Shown here piece by piece: positions 52,030 to 60,590 of a stretch of 64,000 bases of DNA. The stretch comes from CAZXGD01 sp046350455 (GTDB taxonomy: Bacteria > Planctomycetota > Phycisphaerae > Phycisphaerales > SM1A02): contig JAXMAM010000011.1 in NCBI GenBank assembly GCA_046350455.1, forward strand, positions 1 through 64,000. The letters run 5' to 3'. A program made the position numbers and the translations under genes. Numbering within the stretch: the stretch's first letter is position 1; each line of letters starts with the position of its first letter. Below the pieces are notes generated by a model that worked only from the letters and a program-made list of their open reading frames with translations, was not told where the DNA came from and ran no database searches.

Positions 52030-52707
52030 TCAGCCGCCGCCCAGGCCGCTCACGCCGCCACCAAAGCTCCGCTTCTCGTGGTCATAGAAGCACTTGGCAA
52101 TGGCGTCAGCCAGGCGCTTCTCCATCATCTCCTCCACCTGGCGGCGGCCAGCAGAGGTGCGATAGATGCCCGGCTGGAGTGCCTCGGTCTGCGCGGTCAC
52201 TTCGTAGCCAGCGTGCTCGCCGCCCGGCGGCGGGAACAGCCGCTCGCGCGACTTGATGTCCAGCACCTTGATGCGCGCTGTGGCGGTGGGCTGCGGGCTG
52301 GCGCCGTCGGCCGAGAGCTTGAAGTCCACCATCTCCACGTAGATCAGCACCTCTGCGCCCACTGCGGTGCCCAGCTCCTCCATGGTGAGGCGCTTGTTGG
52401 AGGTCTCGTTCTTGCGCACGTAGGCGATCAGTTCACGGCCGCTGACCACGTTGTTCAGCACGCCTTCCTTGCGGAGCTGCTCTGCGATGTCGTCCGCCAG
52501 CGCGGCGCGCAGCTGCGTGCGGCTGACCACGCTCTTGCGGTCGTCCACATAGATCGTGGTCTTCTTGTCCTTTGGCAGATCTGCGTAGACCGCTGGCTCC
52601 TTGGGCGGACCCTGGGCCACCCACATGGCGGGCGTCAGGATGTTGCAGCCAGCCGTCACGGCAGCAACGCACGCAAAGAGGATGGACGCGCAGGCTCGCA
52701 TGGCCAT
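52030..52707 (-). CDS. Lipoprotein, paralogue of the next one (CsgG/LpoB-like fold?)
   Basis: This 225-residue lipoprotein has a lipobox (AVTAGC, Cys at about 21). The body has TIYVDDRKSVVS, then LRAALADDIAEQLRKEG, VVSGRELIAYVR and LGTAVGAEVLIYVEMVDFKL, an order of strands and helices like that of CsgG/LpoB-type anticodon-binding-like domains. It ends in AKCFYDHEKRSFGG, matching the end of the neighbouring lipoprotein (NKLFYDHMEYKYPG), so the two are paralogues. Surface or periplasmic role is inferred. Confidence 0.8.
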   Translation of the reverse strand: MAMRACASILFACVAAVTAGCNILTPAMWVAQGPPKEPAVYADLPKDKKTTIYVDDRKSVVSRTQLRAALADDIAEQLRKEGVLNNVVSGRELIAYVRKNETSNKRLTMEELGTAVGAEVLIYVEMVDFKLSADGASPQPTATARIKVLDIKSRERLFPPPGGEHAGYEVTAQTEALQPGIYRTSAGRRQVEEMMEKRLADAIAKCFYDHEKRSFGGGVSGLGGG

Positions 52708-52714
52708 CAGCCGG

Positions 52715-53497
52715 TCAATGTGGACCGGGATACTTGTACTCCATGTGGTCGTAGAAGAGCTTGTTGATGGTCTGGATGAACTTGGCTGTGAGGCCCGTGA
52801 GGATCATGCTCTCCTTCTCGCTGTCGCGCGCTACTTCGCGCTCCTCGGGGAACTTGACCGTCACGCTGTATTCCTCGGCGTAAGCATCTGGGTCCAGGCT
52901 GTCTGCCTCGATGATGCCGATGTTGGCGGCCGCCGCGCCATCCCAGATCCAGCGGTTGCCCGCGGGGTTCAGGCGGAACTCAAAGATGTCCACCACCACC
53001 ACGCGCTCCACTCCCAGATCCTTGGCGATCTCACCCAGCGGCATGCTTGGCCAGTTGGGCGTGCGCAGGCACCAGCCCAGGCTCTCTGCGGGTGGCAAGA
53101 CCTTGGCGCCGCTCACGCGGGTCTTGATGCCCGTGGCCACGTTGCCCAGCACGTTGGGGACCACTGTGGGGTAGTCGTAGTGCACGCCGCGATCAGCGTT
53201 CACCACCACCGCCACGGTCTTGTTCTCCAGGCCGCGGTACTTGGCAAGCACCTCCACCTGCTTCTCATGCTCGATGGCGTCACCCAGCTTGGAAGCCACG
53301 CCAAAGACGCCGCACCCCTGCGCCATGAGGAGCGTGCCCAGGATGGCCACCCCTGCTGCGCTGGCTGCTGTGCGCGACCGCACCACCGTGCGCGACGGCA
53401 CCACAGCGCGCGACGGCACCACCGCGCGCGACCGCTCCGCCGCGCGCGCGGCTGCGGCCTGGGTGGCTGAGTGGTCTGGAGTCTGTGGACACGTCAT
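52715..53497 (-). CDS. Lipoprotein, paralogue of the previous one
   Basis: This lipoprotein of about 260 residues has a lipobox (LLMAQGC) preceded by an unusually long N-region made of RAVVPS-type hexapeptides, coded by an 18-bp tandem repeat. The true start may be a GTG inside the repeat. The body (KTVAVVVNADRGVHYDYPTV, LGEIAKDLGVERVVVVDIFEFRL, FIQTINKLFYDHMEYK) matches the neighbouring lipoprotein in layout. The ATG at 53497 overlaps the stop of the DUF2752 gene as ATGA. Confidence 0.8.
   Translation of the reverse strand: MTCPQTPDHSATQAAAARAAERSRAVVPSRAVVPSRTVVRSRTAASAAGVAILGTLLMAQGCGVFGVASKLGDAIEHEKQVEVLAKYRGLENKTVAVVVNADRGVHYDYPTVVPNVLGNVATGIKTRVSGAKVLPPAESLGWCLRTPNWPSMPLGEIAKDLGVERVVVVDIFEFRLNPAGNRWIWDGAAAANIGIIEADSLDPDAYAEEYSVTVKFPEEREVARDSEKESMILTGLTAKFIQTINKLFYDHMEYKYPGPH
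53370..53441. repeat. 18-bp tandem repeat (4 units) in a lipoprotein signal region
   Basis: Four units of GTGCGCGACSGCACCACC-type sequence at 53370-53387, 53388-53405, 53406-53423 and 53424-53441 encode RAVVPS-like hexapeptides at the N-terminus of the lipoprotein. Confidence 0.8.
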
Positions 53498-54054
53498 GGA
53501 GCGGGCTGGGGTGGACCAGAGAGGTTCGTGGCTGGTGCAGGCGCGGTTGCGGCTGCCTGTGGGCTGGGTGCAAAGGATAGATACCCGCGGTGCGCCAGGA
53601 TCTTGTAGCCCCAGGCAGCCACGGCCAGGATGGCCATGGCCAGGAAAAACCGGGGTGTGAAGCGCTGGGACAAGGTCTTTCCCAGCGCAGAGCCGGTGGC
53701 CGCCACGTAGGCGGCTACCACCATGGTGGTGGCGGTCAGGACAGCCAGCAGCGCCCCCATGGGCTGGCAGATCATGCTGTTCAGGAGGTGACCATGCGCT
53801 GCCTGGCTGAAGGCAGTGGTCATGCCACAGGTGGGGCATGGCAGGTTCATGCTGGCAACCCACCCGCAGGGAGGCAGCCCCAGCGCCTCATGGGTGCCCA
53901 CCCCGGTGGGGCTTGGGTCCAGCCAGGCTGCCACACCCAGGAGCGCTGCGCATGCCAGCGCCAGCATCAGCGTGGCGCCCCGCTCTGCCGCGGTCAGCCG
54001 CGTGGCGTGGCGCACCGCAGTGGGTGGCGTGTGCGTGGTGGTGGCAGCAGTCAT
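53494..54054 (-). CDS. DUF2752 membrane protein
   Basis: This 186-residue protein has three or four membrane segments and the DUF2752 signature CPTCGMTTAF (in LPCPTCGMTTAFSQAAHGHL), a conserved Cys-rich motif of unknown purpose. The start at 54054 is the more likely of several; the frame runs to 54126. It is divergent from the dipeptidase gene at 54125 and overlaps the following lipoprotein gene. Confidence 0.88.
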   Translation of the reverse strand: MTAATTTHTPPTAVRHATRLTAAERGATLMLALACAALLGVAAWLDPSPTGVGTHEALGLPPCGWVASMNLPCPTCGMTTAFSQAAHGHLLNSMICQPMGALLAVLTATTMVVAAYVAATGSALGKTLSQRFTPRFFLAMAILAVAAWGYKILAHRGYLSFAPSPQAAATAPAPATNLSGPPQPAP

Positions 54055-54124
54055 GCAGCGTGGCGCAGCCGCGCGCCAGAGGATGCATGGTAGTGCACAG
54101 GGGCGGCCCGATAGTCTCTGTGTC

Positions 54125-55123
54125 ATGGAACCATGGTGGCTCGACGCGCACTTGGATCTGGCCTACCTGCACCTGCTTGGGCCTTCGATCATTGCACCGG
54201 TGGCAGATCCAGCCCAGCGCGGTGTCAGCCTCCCTGCGCTCCGCGCTGGAAGGGTGCGCGTGGCGCTGGGCACCATCTTCACCGAGCTGGGTGCGCCGCC
54301 AGACCAGCCGTGGGGCTACCCCACCAGCGATGACCGCCAAGCCGCGCACGAAGCCGGCACGCGCCAGCTGCGCGTCTACCAGGACCTGGAGGCCGCGGGG
54401 CAGATCCGCATCGTGCGGACGCAGGCGGACCTGCGCGCGTCGGCAGAGGGCGGTCCCGTGGGCATCGTGCTGCTGATGGAGGGCGCTGATCCCATCCGCA
54501 CGCCAGATGAAGCAGCATGGTGGCACGCACAGGGTCTGCGGGTGGTGGGACTGTGCTGGGCCCGCGGCAGCCGCTACGCCGGTGGCAACTCAGACGGCGG
54601 ACCGCTCACCGCCGAAGGCCGCGCCATGGTGCAGGCGCTGGATGCAGCCGGCGTGCTGCACGACGCCAGCCATTTGAGCGATGCTGCCTTCGACGGTGTG
54701 ATGGCTGCCACGTCCAAGCGCGTGATGGCCTCGCACAGCAATGCGCGCGCGCTGATGAACCCCAGCCAGCGCCACCTGACCGACGCGCAGATCAGCGCAC
54801 TGGCCGCACGCGGTGGCGTGATCGGCCTGAACCTGTTTGGCAAGTTCCTAGCTGAAGGCCGCGCTGCCACGCTGGAGGACGCTGTGCGCCACGTGCAGCA
54901 TGTGTCCGGGCTGGCAGGCCGCCACAATGTGGGACTGGGCAGCGACTTTGACGGCGGCTTTGGTCCGGGCGACTGCCCTCCCGGCTGCCAGCGGCCAGAG
55001 GAACTGGGAGCGCTGGACCAGGCGCTGGCCGCTGCGGGCTGGAGCAGCCCAGAGCGCCAAGGGTTTGCCCACGGCAACTGGATGCGCGTGCTGATGGAAA
55101 CCCTGCCCGCGCGCATGGCGTAG
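54125..55123 (+). CDS. M19 family membrane-type dipeptidase
   Basis: This 332-residue zinc enzyme cleaves dipeptides. Metal ligands fit the family: His9 and Asp11 in DAHLDLAY, Glu in LLMEGADPI, His in HDASHLSD and ASHSNARAL, with Asp in GSDFDGGFG. No signal peptide is visible, so it is likely cytosolic. It is followed by the 14-bp tandem repeat region and convergent with the ParA-like gene. Confidence 0.93.
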   Translation: MEPWWLDAHLDLAYLHLLGPSIIAPVADPAQRGVSLPALRAGRVRVALGTIFTELGAPPDQPWGYPTSDDRQAAHEAGTRQLRVYQDLEAAGQIRIVRTQADLRASAEGGPVGIVLLMEGADPIRTPDEAAWWHAQGLRVVGLCWARGSRYAGGNSDGGPLTAEGRAMVQALDAAGVLHDASHLSDAAFDGVMAATSKRVMASHSNARALMNPSQRHLTDAQISALAARGGVIGLNLFGKFLAEGRAATLEDAVRHVQHVSGLAGRHNVGLGSDFDGGFGPGDCPPGCQRPEELGALDQALAAAGWSSPERQGFAHGNWMRVLMETLPARMA

Positions 55124-55134
55124 CAGCGCGGGAC

Positions 55135-55204
55135 GGGCGTGCGCGCGTGGGGCGTGTGCGTGGGGCGTGCGCGCAGGGCGTGTGCGCGCCGGGCGTGTTC
55201 GCCC
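55135..55204. repeat. 14-bp tandem repeat (5 units) between convergent genes
   Basis: Five imperfect units of GGGCGTGYGCGCGY-type sequence (55135-55148, 55149-55161, 55162-55175, 55176-55190, 55191-55204) fill the space between the dipeptidase and the ParA-like gene. Confidence 0.75.
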
Positions 55205-55212
55205 AGCCGTGC

Positions 55213-56523
55213 TCACCCTGCGGTGGCTGGATCGTTCAGCGGCACGATGGTCTGGAACGTGCCAGCGGGCGTCTCCACTGCCACCAAGAGGTCCAGCAGC
55301 ACGCCGGTGCCGTGCAGGCCGATGGCGTCGCGGGCGTCGCTCAGCACCATGCGCTCGCACACCGTGAACTGCTGCGCCATCTCTGGGAACGCCAGGCCCA
55401 GGAGCTGCCGATGCTGCCGTGCCCAGGTGTGCGCCGCGCGCACGCGGGCCAATTGCGCTGGACGGCCCACGATGTGCAGGCGGCCAGCTTCGTCCATGCC
55501 CAGCTCCACCTCTGGCACGGTGGGGCACAGGATGCCCAGCGGACGGATGCCCTTGAGGAGCGGCAGCAGCTTGCTGTGCGCGGTGCCGGCTGGCAGCGCT
55601 GTAGCGCCCACGTGGGGCGTGGCAGCTGGTAGCGCTGTGGCGCGCGCTGGATGGGCGGTGGCAACCGGCGCAGCGGGTGCAGCAGCAGGAACAGACGTGT
55701 GTGCAGGTGCAGCGTGAATGGATGCCATGGGAACGTGCTCTGGTTCTGGTTCATCAAAGCCTGCTGGAACGGGTGCAGCAGGCGCTGGCTCTGTGTCAAA
55801 GCGGCTGGCGCTCTCCTGGCGGGCGCGGGCCAGCGCGCGCATGAACTCATCAAAGGCGGGTGTCTCGTCTGCGGGGTAGGTCACGCGGGCGCTGCTCTGC
55901 ACGCGGTCCAGCCGCGGCAGGCGTGCCACCACCGAGACCTCCACACCCAGGAAGGAGCGGGCTGCTTCACCCAGCTTGGTGGCCACAGCATCCACGCGGT
56001 CGTCCGGCGCGCCCACCACCACCAGGCCCACGCGGCCCAGGGGCTCGCCGCGGTTGCTGGCTTCGTCCGCCAGGTGCTTCAGGCGGTGGTAGGCATGGAC
56101 CACCGCGGCTTCATCTGCGCCAGTCATCAGCACGATCTCGCCACCAGCGCCCAGCACCAGGTTGGGGTCGGTCTCCACTGGCACGCACACCACCCAGCGG
56201 CGCGCCGTGCTGGCACCGCGGGGCAGCCAGCGCGACACAGCCTCTGCAGCTGGTGGCGGCAGGTGCCGGCCTTCTGCGCGCAGGAGCTCCACAGTCACCT
56301 CGCCGCGCTCAAAGCGCACCAGCGCTGTGGGGCCGCCGTGACGCGCGATCTCATCGGCCAGCTGCGTGGTCCACAGCCCAGCCATGACAGGCAGGTTGCC
56401 CACCAGCGCCACCACCACGGGCGCAGCAACGCTCACGCGGCCATCGCCAGCAGCAGCGCCGCCGGCTGGATCGGAGGTGAAGAGTGCGGTCAGACTGCCG
56501 AACGCATCGCTGGTCTGCGTCAT
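55213..56523 (-). CDS. ParA/MinD/FlhG-like protein lacking Walker A
   Basis: This 436-residue protein reads like the second half of a FlhG/MinD ATPase: EIVLMTGADEAAVVHAYHRLK, then GRVGLVVVGAPDD and the ARSFLGVEVSVVARLPRLDR region, which corresponds to the family's FLGxxxLGxIPxD. In place of the nucleotide loop it has VVALVGNLPVMAGLW, with no KGG..GKT, so it probably cannot hydrolyse ATP. The C-terminal third (about 260-345) is low complexity, followed by a unique end domain. Its ATG overlaps the parA stop (ATGA), so it likely acts with ParA. The frame is open to 56736. Confidence 0.78.
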   Translation of the reverse strand: MTQTSDAFGSLTALFTSDPAGGAAAGDGRVSVAAPVVVALVGNLPVMAGLWTTQLADEIARHGGPTALVRFERGEVTVELLRAEGRHLPPPAAEAVSRWLPRGASTARRWVVCVPVETDPNLVLGAGGEIVLMTGADEAAVVHAYHRLKHLADEASNRGEPLGRVGLVVVGAPDDRVDAVATKLGEAARSFLGVEVSVVARLPRLDRVQSSARVTYPADETPAFDEFMRALARARQESASRFDTEPAPAAPVPAGFDEPEPEHVPMASIHAAPAHTSVPAAAPAAPVATAHPARATALPAATPHVGATALPAGTAHSKLLPLLKGIRPLGILCPTVPEVELGMDEAGRLHIVGRPAQLARVRAAHTWARQHRQLLGLAFPEMAQQFTVCERMVLSDARDAIGLHGTGVLLDLLVAVETPAGTFQTIVPLNDPATAG

Positions 56524-57488
56524 CCTGTGTCCCCTGCCGCGGTGACTGTGCCGCCGAGCCGCAAACGCTGCGCGAGCTCGGCCGCACGGCCTTGGCCAGT
56601 ATTCGACTGACCAACATACACCGCGGGCAGGGAGTGGCCATCCACTTCCACAGAAAGCTGAGTTTCCTGAAATTGGTCTGTGCGGGCGCTGACCGGCAGC
56701 CGGGGCCGGGCTGTGCCGGGCTGCGCCTGCAGCCACGTGGCCAGCGCCTGAAAGTCCTCGTGGGCCGGGGAACCGGGAGCAAACTCCACCACGCTCTGGC
56801 CAAAGCTGGCGGCTTCGCGCAGCACCGCGTGGTCACGGATGACCACGGGCGACGCTGTCTGGCCGTACCGGCGGCCAATGGCCCCCAGGATGTCTGCTGC
56901 CAGCTGGCTGTCTGCCTTGTGCAGGGTGGGCACCACCCGCACAGCCAGCGGGCGGGCCATCTGCTTCACCAGGGCGCCAATGGTGCCCAGCTGCCGCTCT
57001 GCCGCCTTGAAGGCAAAGTAGCCAGTCTCCACTGGCACCAGGGCCTCGTCAGCCGCGCAGAGGGCGTTGAAGGTCAGGTAGCCGATGGTGGGCGGGCAGT
57101 CCACCACGCACCAGTCAAAGTGGCCTGTCAGGCGGTCCAGCATGAGGGACAGGCGGCGATCGCGGTCTGGGCGGGCAGCCAGGCCGCCGCGCGCGCTCTC
57201 CAGCCCTGCCAGCGCCACGCTGCTGGGCGCCAGGTGCACGCCGCGCGCTGCGTTCCACAGCCAGGCGCGCGGATCAGCACCGCCTGCTGGCTCTGCCAGG
57301 AGCGCACGCGCCATGCAGAACTCCAGCCGATCCTCTGGCACGCCCAGGCCAGCCGCACAGTGGCCCTGTGGGTCCATGTCCACCAGCAGCACGCGGTGGC
57401 CCTGCTCAGCCAGGGTGGCTGCCAGGTTGATGGCGGTGGTGGTCTTGCCGCAGCCACCCTTCTGATTGACGATTGCAACCGTGCGCAC
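56520..57488 (-). CDS. parA: ParA-type ATPase
   Basis: This 322-residue protein is a ParA/Soj ATPase, which positions DNA or large protein cargo. It has the deviant Walker A KGGCGKTT (10-17), the switch DMDPQGHCAAGLGV and the Walker B-like VVDCPPTIG. The last 70 residues extend past the usual domain end. No parB is next to it. It is translationally coupled to the Walker-A-less relative downstream, so the cargo may not be the chromosome. Confidence 0.9.
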   Translation of the reverse strand: MRTVAIVNQKGGCGKTTTAINLAATLAEQGHRVLLVDMDPQGHCAAGLGVPEDRLEFCMARALLAEPAGGADPRAWLWNAARGVHLAPSSVALAGLESARGGLAARPDRDRRLSLMLDRLTGHFDWCVVDCPPTIGYLTFNALCAADEALVPVETGYFAFKAAERQLGTIGALVKQMARPLAVRVVPTLHKADSQLAADILGAIGRRYGQTASPVVIRDHAVLREAASFGQSVVEFAPGSPAHEDFQALATWLQAQPGTARPRLPVSARTDQFQETQLSVEVDGHSLPAVYVGQSNTGQGRAAELAQRLRLGGTVTAAGDTG

Positions 57489-57530
57489 GCGCGTTCCCTT
57501 GATCGGAGGAACGCAGCGCAGCGCTTGAAG

Positions 57531-58631
57531 TTAGGTCCCGGGCGCAGCCCCCACCGCCATCCAGGCGGCCTGGACTGCTGCCTCTGGCACACCCGTCTGA
57601 ACAGCCACCGTGCCCAGGGCCTGTGGCACCACCAGGCGGAGCGCACCAGCCACGCTCTTCTTGTCTGCGTGCATGGCACGCACCAGCGCACCCACCGGCA
57701 GCGCGTTGGGGAGCGCTGTGGGCAGGCCCAGGCGCCGCAGCGCGCGGGTCACGGCGGCCTTCAGGTGCGCGTCGCCACCCAGGTGCGCGGCAGCCACCAG
57801 CCCAATGGCCACCGCTTCGCCATGCTTCACGTGCGCGTGGTCCAGCGCCTCGATGGCGTGCGCAAAGGTGTGGCCCAGATTCAGGTGGGCGCGCTCGCCC
57901 GTCTCGCGTTCGTCGCGCGCCACGATGGCCGCCTTGATGGCCACGCTGCGCGCCACCAGCGCTTCCATGGTGGCCGGGTCTGCCGCCAGGATGGGGTCTG
58001 CGCGCTCCTCCATCCATGTCAGGAGCGCTGGATCTGCCAGCACCGCATGCTTCACGCATTCGGCCAGGCCGCAGCGCAGCTCGCGCACCGGGAGCGTGGC
58101 CAGTGTCTCGGGGTCGCACACCACCAGGCGCGGCTGCCAGAAGGCGCCGATCATGTTCTTGGCCAGCCCACCGCCATGCATGGACAGGTTGACCGCTGTC
58201 TTGCCGCCCACCGCTGCGTCCACCATGCCCAGGAGCGTGGTGGGCACCTGCACCCAGGCCACGCCGCGCATGAAGAGCGCTGCGGCCAGGCCAGCGGTGT
58301 CGCCCACCACGCCGCCGCCCACGGCCGTCACGCAGCTGCTGCGGTCCAGGCCATCGCGCAGCATGCGCTGGCACAGGTCTTCCACTGTGGCCAGCGACTT
58401 GGTGTCCTCTGTGGCCTGCATGGACACGCGCACGGCGCGCACGCCCGCTGCGGTCCACGCCCCCTGCACGGCTGCGCCCTGCTGGGCTTCCACCGCTGCG
58501 TCGGCCACCACCGCCACTGCGGTGGGACGCACGCCTGCTGCAGCCGCCAGCGCAGCCACATGGCGCACCGAACCGCGCTCAACCTGAATGGTGTAGGGCG
58601 CGTGCGCTGTTGCGACAGACACAGTGGGCAT
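57531..58631 (-). CDS. aroB: 3-dehydroquinate synthase
   Basis: This 366-residue enzyme makes 3-dehydroquinate, the second step of the shikimate pathway, using NAD and a metal. It has the NAD region (VTAVGGGVVGDTAG), substrate contacts (VPTTLLGMVDAAVGGKTAVN) and metal ligands Glu in GLAECVKHA and His in LNLGHTFAHAIE and VKHGEAVAIG. It lies 42 bp upstream of parA on the same strand. Confidence 0.96.
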   Translation of the reverse strand: MPTVSVATAHAPYTIQVERGSVRHVAALAAAAGVRPTAVAVVADAAVEAQQGAAVQGAWTAAGVRAVRVSMQATEDTKSLATVEDLCQRMLRDGLDRSSCVTAVGGGVVGDTAGLAAALFMRGVAWVQVPTTLLGMVDAAVGGKTAVNLSMHGGGLAKNMIGAFWQPRLVVCDPETLATLPVRELRCGLAECVKHAVLADPALLTWMEERADPILAADPATMEALVARSVAIKAAIVARDERETGERAHLNLGHTFAHAIEALDHAHVKHGEAVAIGLVAAAHLGGDAHLKAAVTRALRRLGLPTALPNALPVGALVRAMHADKKSVAGALRLVVPQALGTVAVQTGVPEAAVQAAWMAVGAAPGT

Positions 58632-58658
58632 GCGCGGAGAATAGGGCTCCGCCGCGCG

Positions 58659-60137
58659 TCAGGCGCACGGGCCCCAGGCGCCCAGCAGCAGGCCCAGGTC
58701 AGTGCCGTCGGTGGTGCCGCTGGCGTCCAGATCTGCGCTGCCTGCCACGCCCCAGTTGCCCAGGAGGAGCCCCAGGTCTGTGCCATCCACCACGCCGCTG
58801 GCGTCCAGGTCTGCCACGCACGCTGGAGGCGCTGGCGTCTCATGCGCGCCGCGGTCCACGATGGGCGCTGTGCCAGCACCCGCGTCCACCACCGCGGGCA
58901 CATCCACAAAGCGCGCCAGCCCTGCGTAGTCCGTGGTGGTGCCTGCTGGCACCAGCGTGTTGGAGCCGCTGTCAATGGCTGTAGAGGTGGCCAGCAGTCG
59001 GAAGTCCAGGCCCGCTGCGTTCACAAATAGCGGGTCGGTGGCCAGGTTGCCAGTGCCTGCGTAGGTGCCCTGCACCACGCTGTAGGTGGCCGTGGTGGTG
59101 CCGCCGCTGTTGCTGATCTGGTTGGCCACCACGGTGCCGCCTGGGCCGGTGTTGTTCCAGATGATGCAGTTGGCAAAGGTGGACGTGCCGCCGGTGTTGC
59201 GCACGCCGCCCGCCAGCTGCGTGGCGCTGTTGGCGGTGATGGTGCAGTTGCGCGCGGTCACGGTGCTGCTGGAGATCCACACAGCGCCGCCCCCGTTTGA
59301 GCCTGTGGCGCTGTTGCCAGTGAAGATGCAGTTGGTGAGCGTGCAGTTGCCGCTGCCGAACACCTCGATGCCGCCCGCGCGCGCAGCGGTGTTGCCCTTG
59401 AACAGGCAGCGTTCGTAGCGCGTGGTGCCGCCGTTGGTGTCGAATGCGCCGCCAAAGCTCGCGCCGTTGTTGTCCAGGAACTGGCAGTCGCGGAACGTGG
59501 CTGTGGCTCCAAGCACATAGCCAGCGCCGCCGCCAAAGGTGCAGCGGCAATTCTTGATGATGCAGTTCTGCATCACGGGCGCGCCCGAGCTGGCCACGAT
59601 GATGCCGCCGCCCTTGTCCTGGTTGCTGGCGGTGGCACCGTTGGCATAGCCGCCCACAATGGTGAATCCATCCATGAGGCCCACTGGGCTGACGGCCACT
59701 CCCGTGCCCACCACCACGTGGTAGCTGTTCTCTGCCATGGTGGCCACCGTGCCGTTGTCGTTGCCGCTGAGGTCGCCGCTCAGCGTGGTGACGTTTGCCT
59801 GCCAGTTGCGCTGCTCAAGCGCAGTCTCAGTGCCAGCAAACCCGCCGTACACCGCCACGCCGGTCTTCATGGTGAAGGCGGCCGTGCGCACGCCGGTGGT
59901 GCTGGGCAGGTAGGTGCCAGCGGCCACCCACACCTGGTCGCCTGACACTGCTGCAGTCATGGCGGTCTGCAGCGCGCCAGCGCCGCGGTAGGCGTTGGCC
60001 CAGCTGGTGCCGTCATTGGCCCCGGTGGCCAGGTTGGCGTTCACATAGCGCGTGGCTGCCAGCGCCGAGGGCGCAGCAGCAGCGGCAGCCAGCGTCACAG
60101 CGCAGGCAAGGCGAACAGACAAGCCACGAATGATCAT
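58659..60137 (-). CDS. Secreted parallel beta-helix protein with dockerin-like repeats
   Basis: This 492-residue exported protein has a signal peptide (about 1-27), then stacked repeats of the NCTITANSATQ and NCIFTGNSATG kind (about 130-330), as in right-handed beta-helix proteins. A DUF1565-like opening precedes them. The end has two dockerin-like loops (GVVDGTDLGLLLGNWG, GTTDGTDLGLLLGAWG). GAGG lies 10 bases before the ATG at 60137; the frame is open to 60203. The function is not known. Confidence 0.88.
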   Translation of the reverse strand: MIIRGLSVRLACAVTLAAAAAAPSALAATRYVNANLATGANDGTSWANAYRGAGALQTAMTAAVSGDQVWVAAGTYLPSTTGVRTAAFTMKTGVAVYGGFAGTETALEQRNWQANVTTLSGDLSGNDNGTVATMAENSYHVVVGTGVAVSPVGLMDGFTIVGGYANGATASNQDKGGGIIVASSGAPVMQNCIIKNCRCTFGGGAGYVLGATATFRDCQFLDNNGASFGGAFDTNGGTTRYERCLFKGNTAARAGGIEVFGSGNCTLTNCIFTGNSATGSNGGGAVWISSSTVTARNCTITANSATQLAGGVRNTGGTSTFANCIIWNNTGPGGTVVANQISNSGGTTTATYSVVQGTYAGTGNLATDPLFVNAAGLDFRLLATSTAIDSGSNTLVPAGTTTDYAGLARFVDVPAVVDAGAGTAPIVDRGAHETPAPPACVADLDASGVVDGTDLGLLLGNWGVAGSADLDASGTTDGTDLGLLLGAWGPCA

Positions 60138-60331
60138 GGAAGAACCTCTGGAAAGGGGGCGGAGAAGTCTAGCGCGGGTTCTGGGAGAAGCCAGCGTGAG
60201 CAAGGCGTTTCAGGCTGTGAGGGCGCTCACATGCGTAGGCCCGCGCCGTTGCAGGCCCCTTCCCCGGAGCGTTTGATGAGCCAAGTGCCTGAGCACTGCT
60301 GCTGCAGCCCTGGTGCGGACTGCGGTGGAAG

Positions 60332-60406
60332 TGACCCCAAGGGGATTCGAACCCCTGTTACCTCCGTGAAAGGGAGGTGTCCTAAACCGGGCTAGACGAT
60401 GGGGCC
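60332..60406 (-). tRNA. tRNA-Glu (anticodon TTC)
   Basis: The 75-base cloverleaf on the minus strand has acceptor arm GGCCCCA with TGGGGTC plus discriminator A, the T arm with GTTCGAATC, an anticodon stem CCTCC/GGAGG and the anticodon TTC. CCA is not encoded. It follows a second tRNA-Glu at 60485-60559. Confidence 0.97.
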
Positions 60407-60484
60407 GGTGGACTGTGCGGAACCGCTCCCGGAGGGACCGCAGGCGGAAAGTCTCGCACAGGGCGAGTTCCGCGTCAATGAAAG

Positions 60485-60559
60485 TGACCCCAAGGGGATT
60501 CGAACCCCTGTTCCATCCGTGAGAGGGATGTGTCCTGAACCGGGCTAGACGATGGGGCC
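60485..60559 (-). tRNA. tRNA-Glu (anticodon CTC)
   Basis: The 75-base minus-strand cloverleaf is nearly identical to the other tRNA-Glu in the acceptor, D and T arms, but has the anticodon CTC in an ATCC/GGAT stem. Together the two read both glutamate codons. CCA is not encoded. Confidence 0.97.
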
Positions 60560-60572
60560 GTCAGGGCAAAAG

Positions 60573-60578
60573 AGTATA
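60573..60578 (-). promoter_or_regulatory. -10 element for the tRNA-Glu pair
   Basis: TATACT on the minus strand (60578-60573) lies 14 bases before the first base of the upstream tRNA-Glu. The -35 match at 17 bp is weak (AGCACA). It overlaps the leader of the divergent phosphorylase-like gene. Confidence 0.5.
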
Positions 60579-60590
60579 CCACAGGCCTGC

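Noticed and set aside
53370..53441. CRISPR array
   Set aside because: The units are adjacent with no spacers between them; this and the other tandem repeats are minisatellites, and no cas gene is present.
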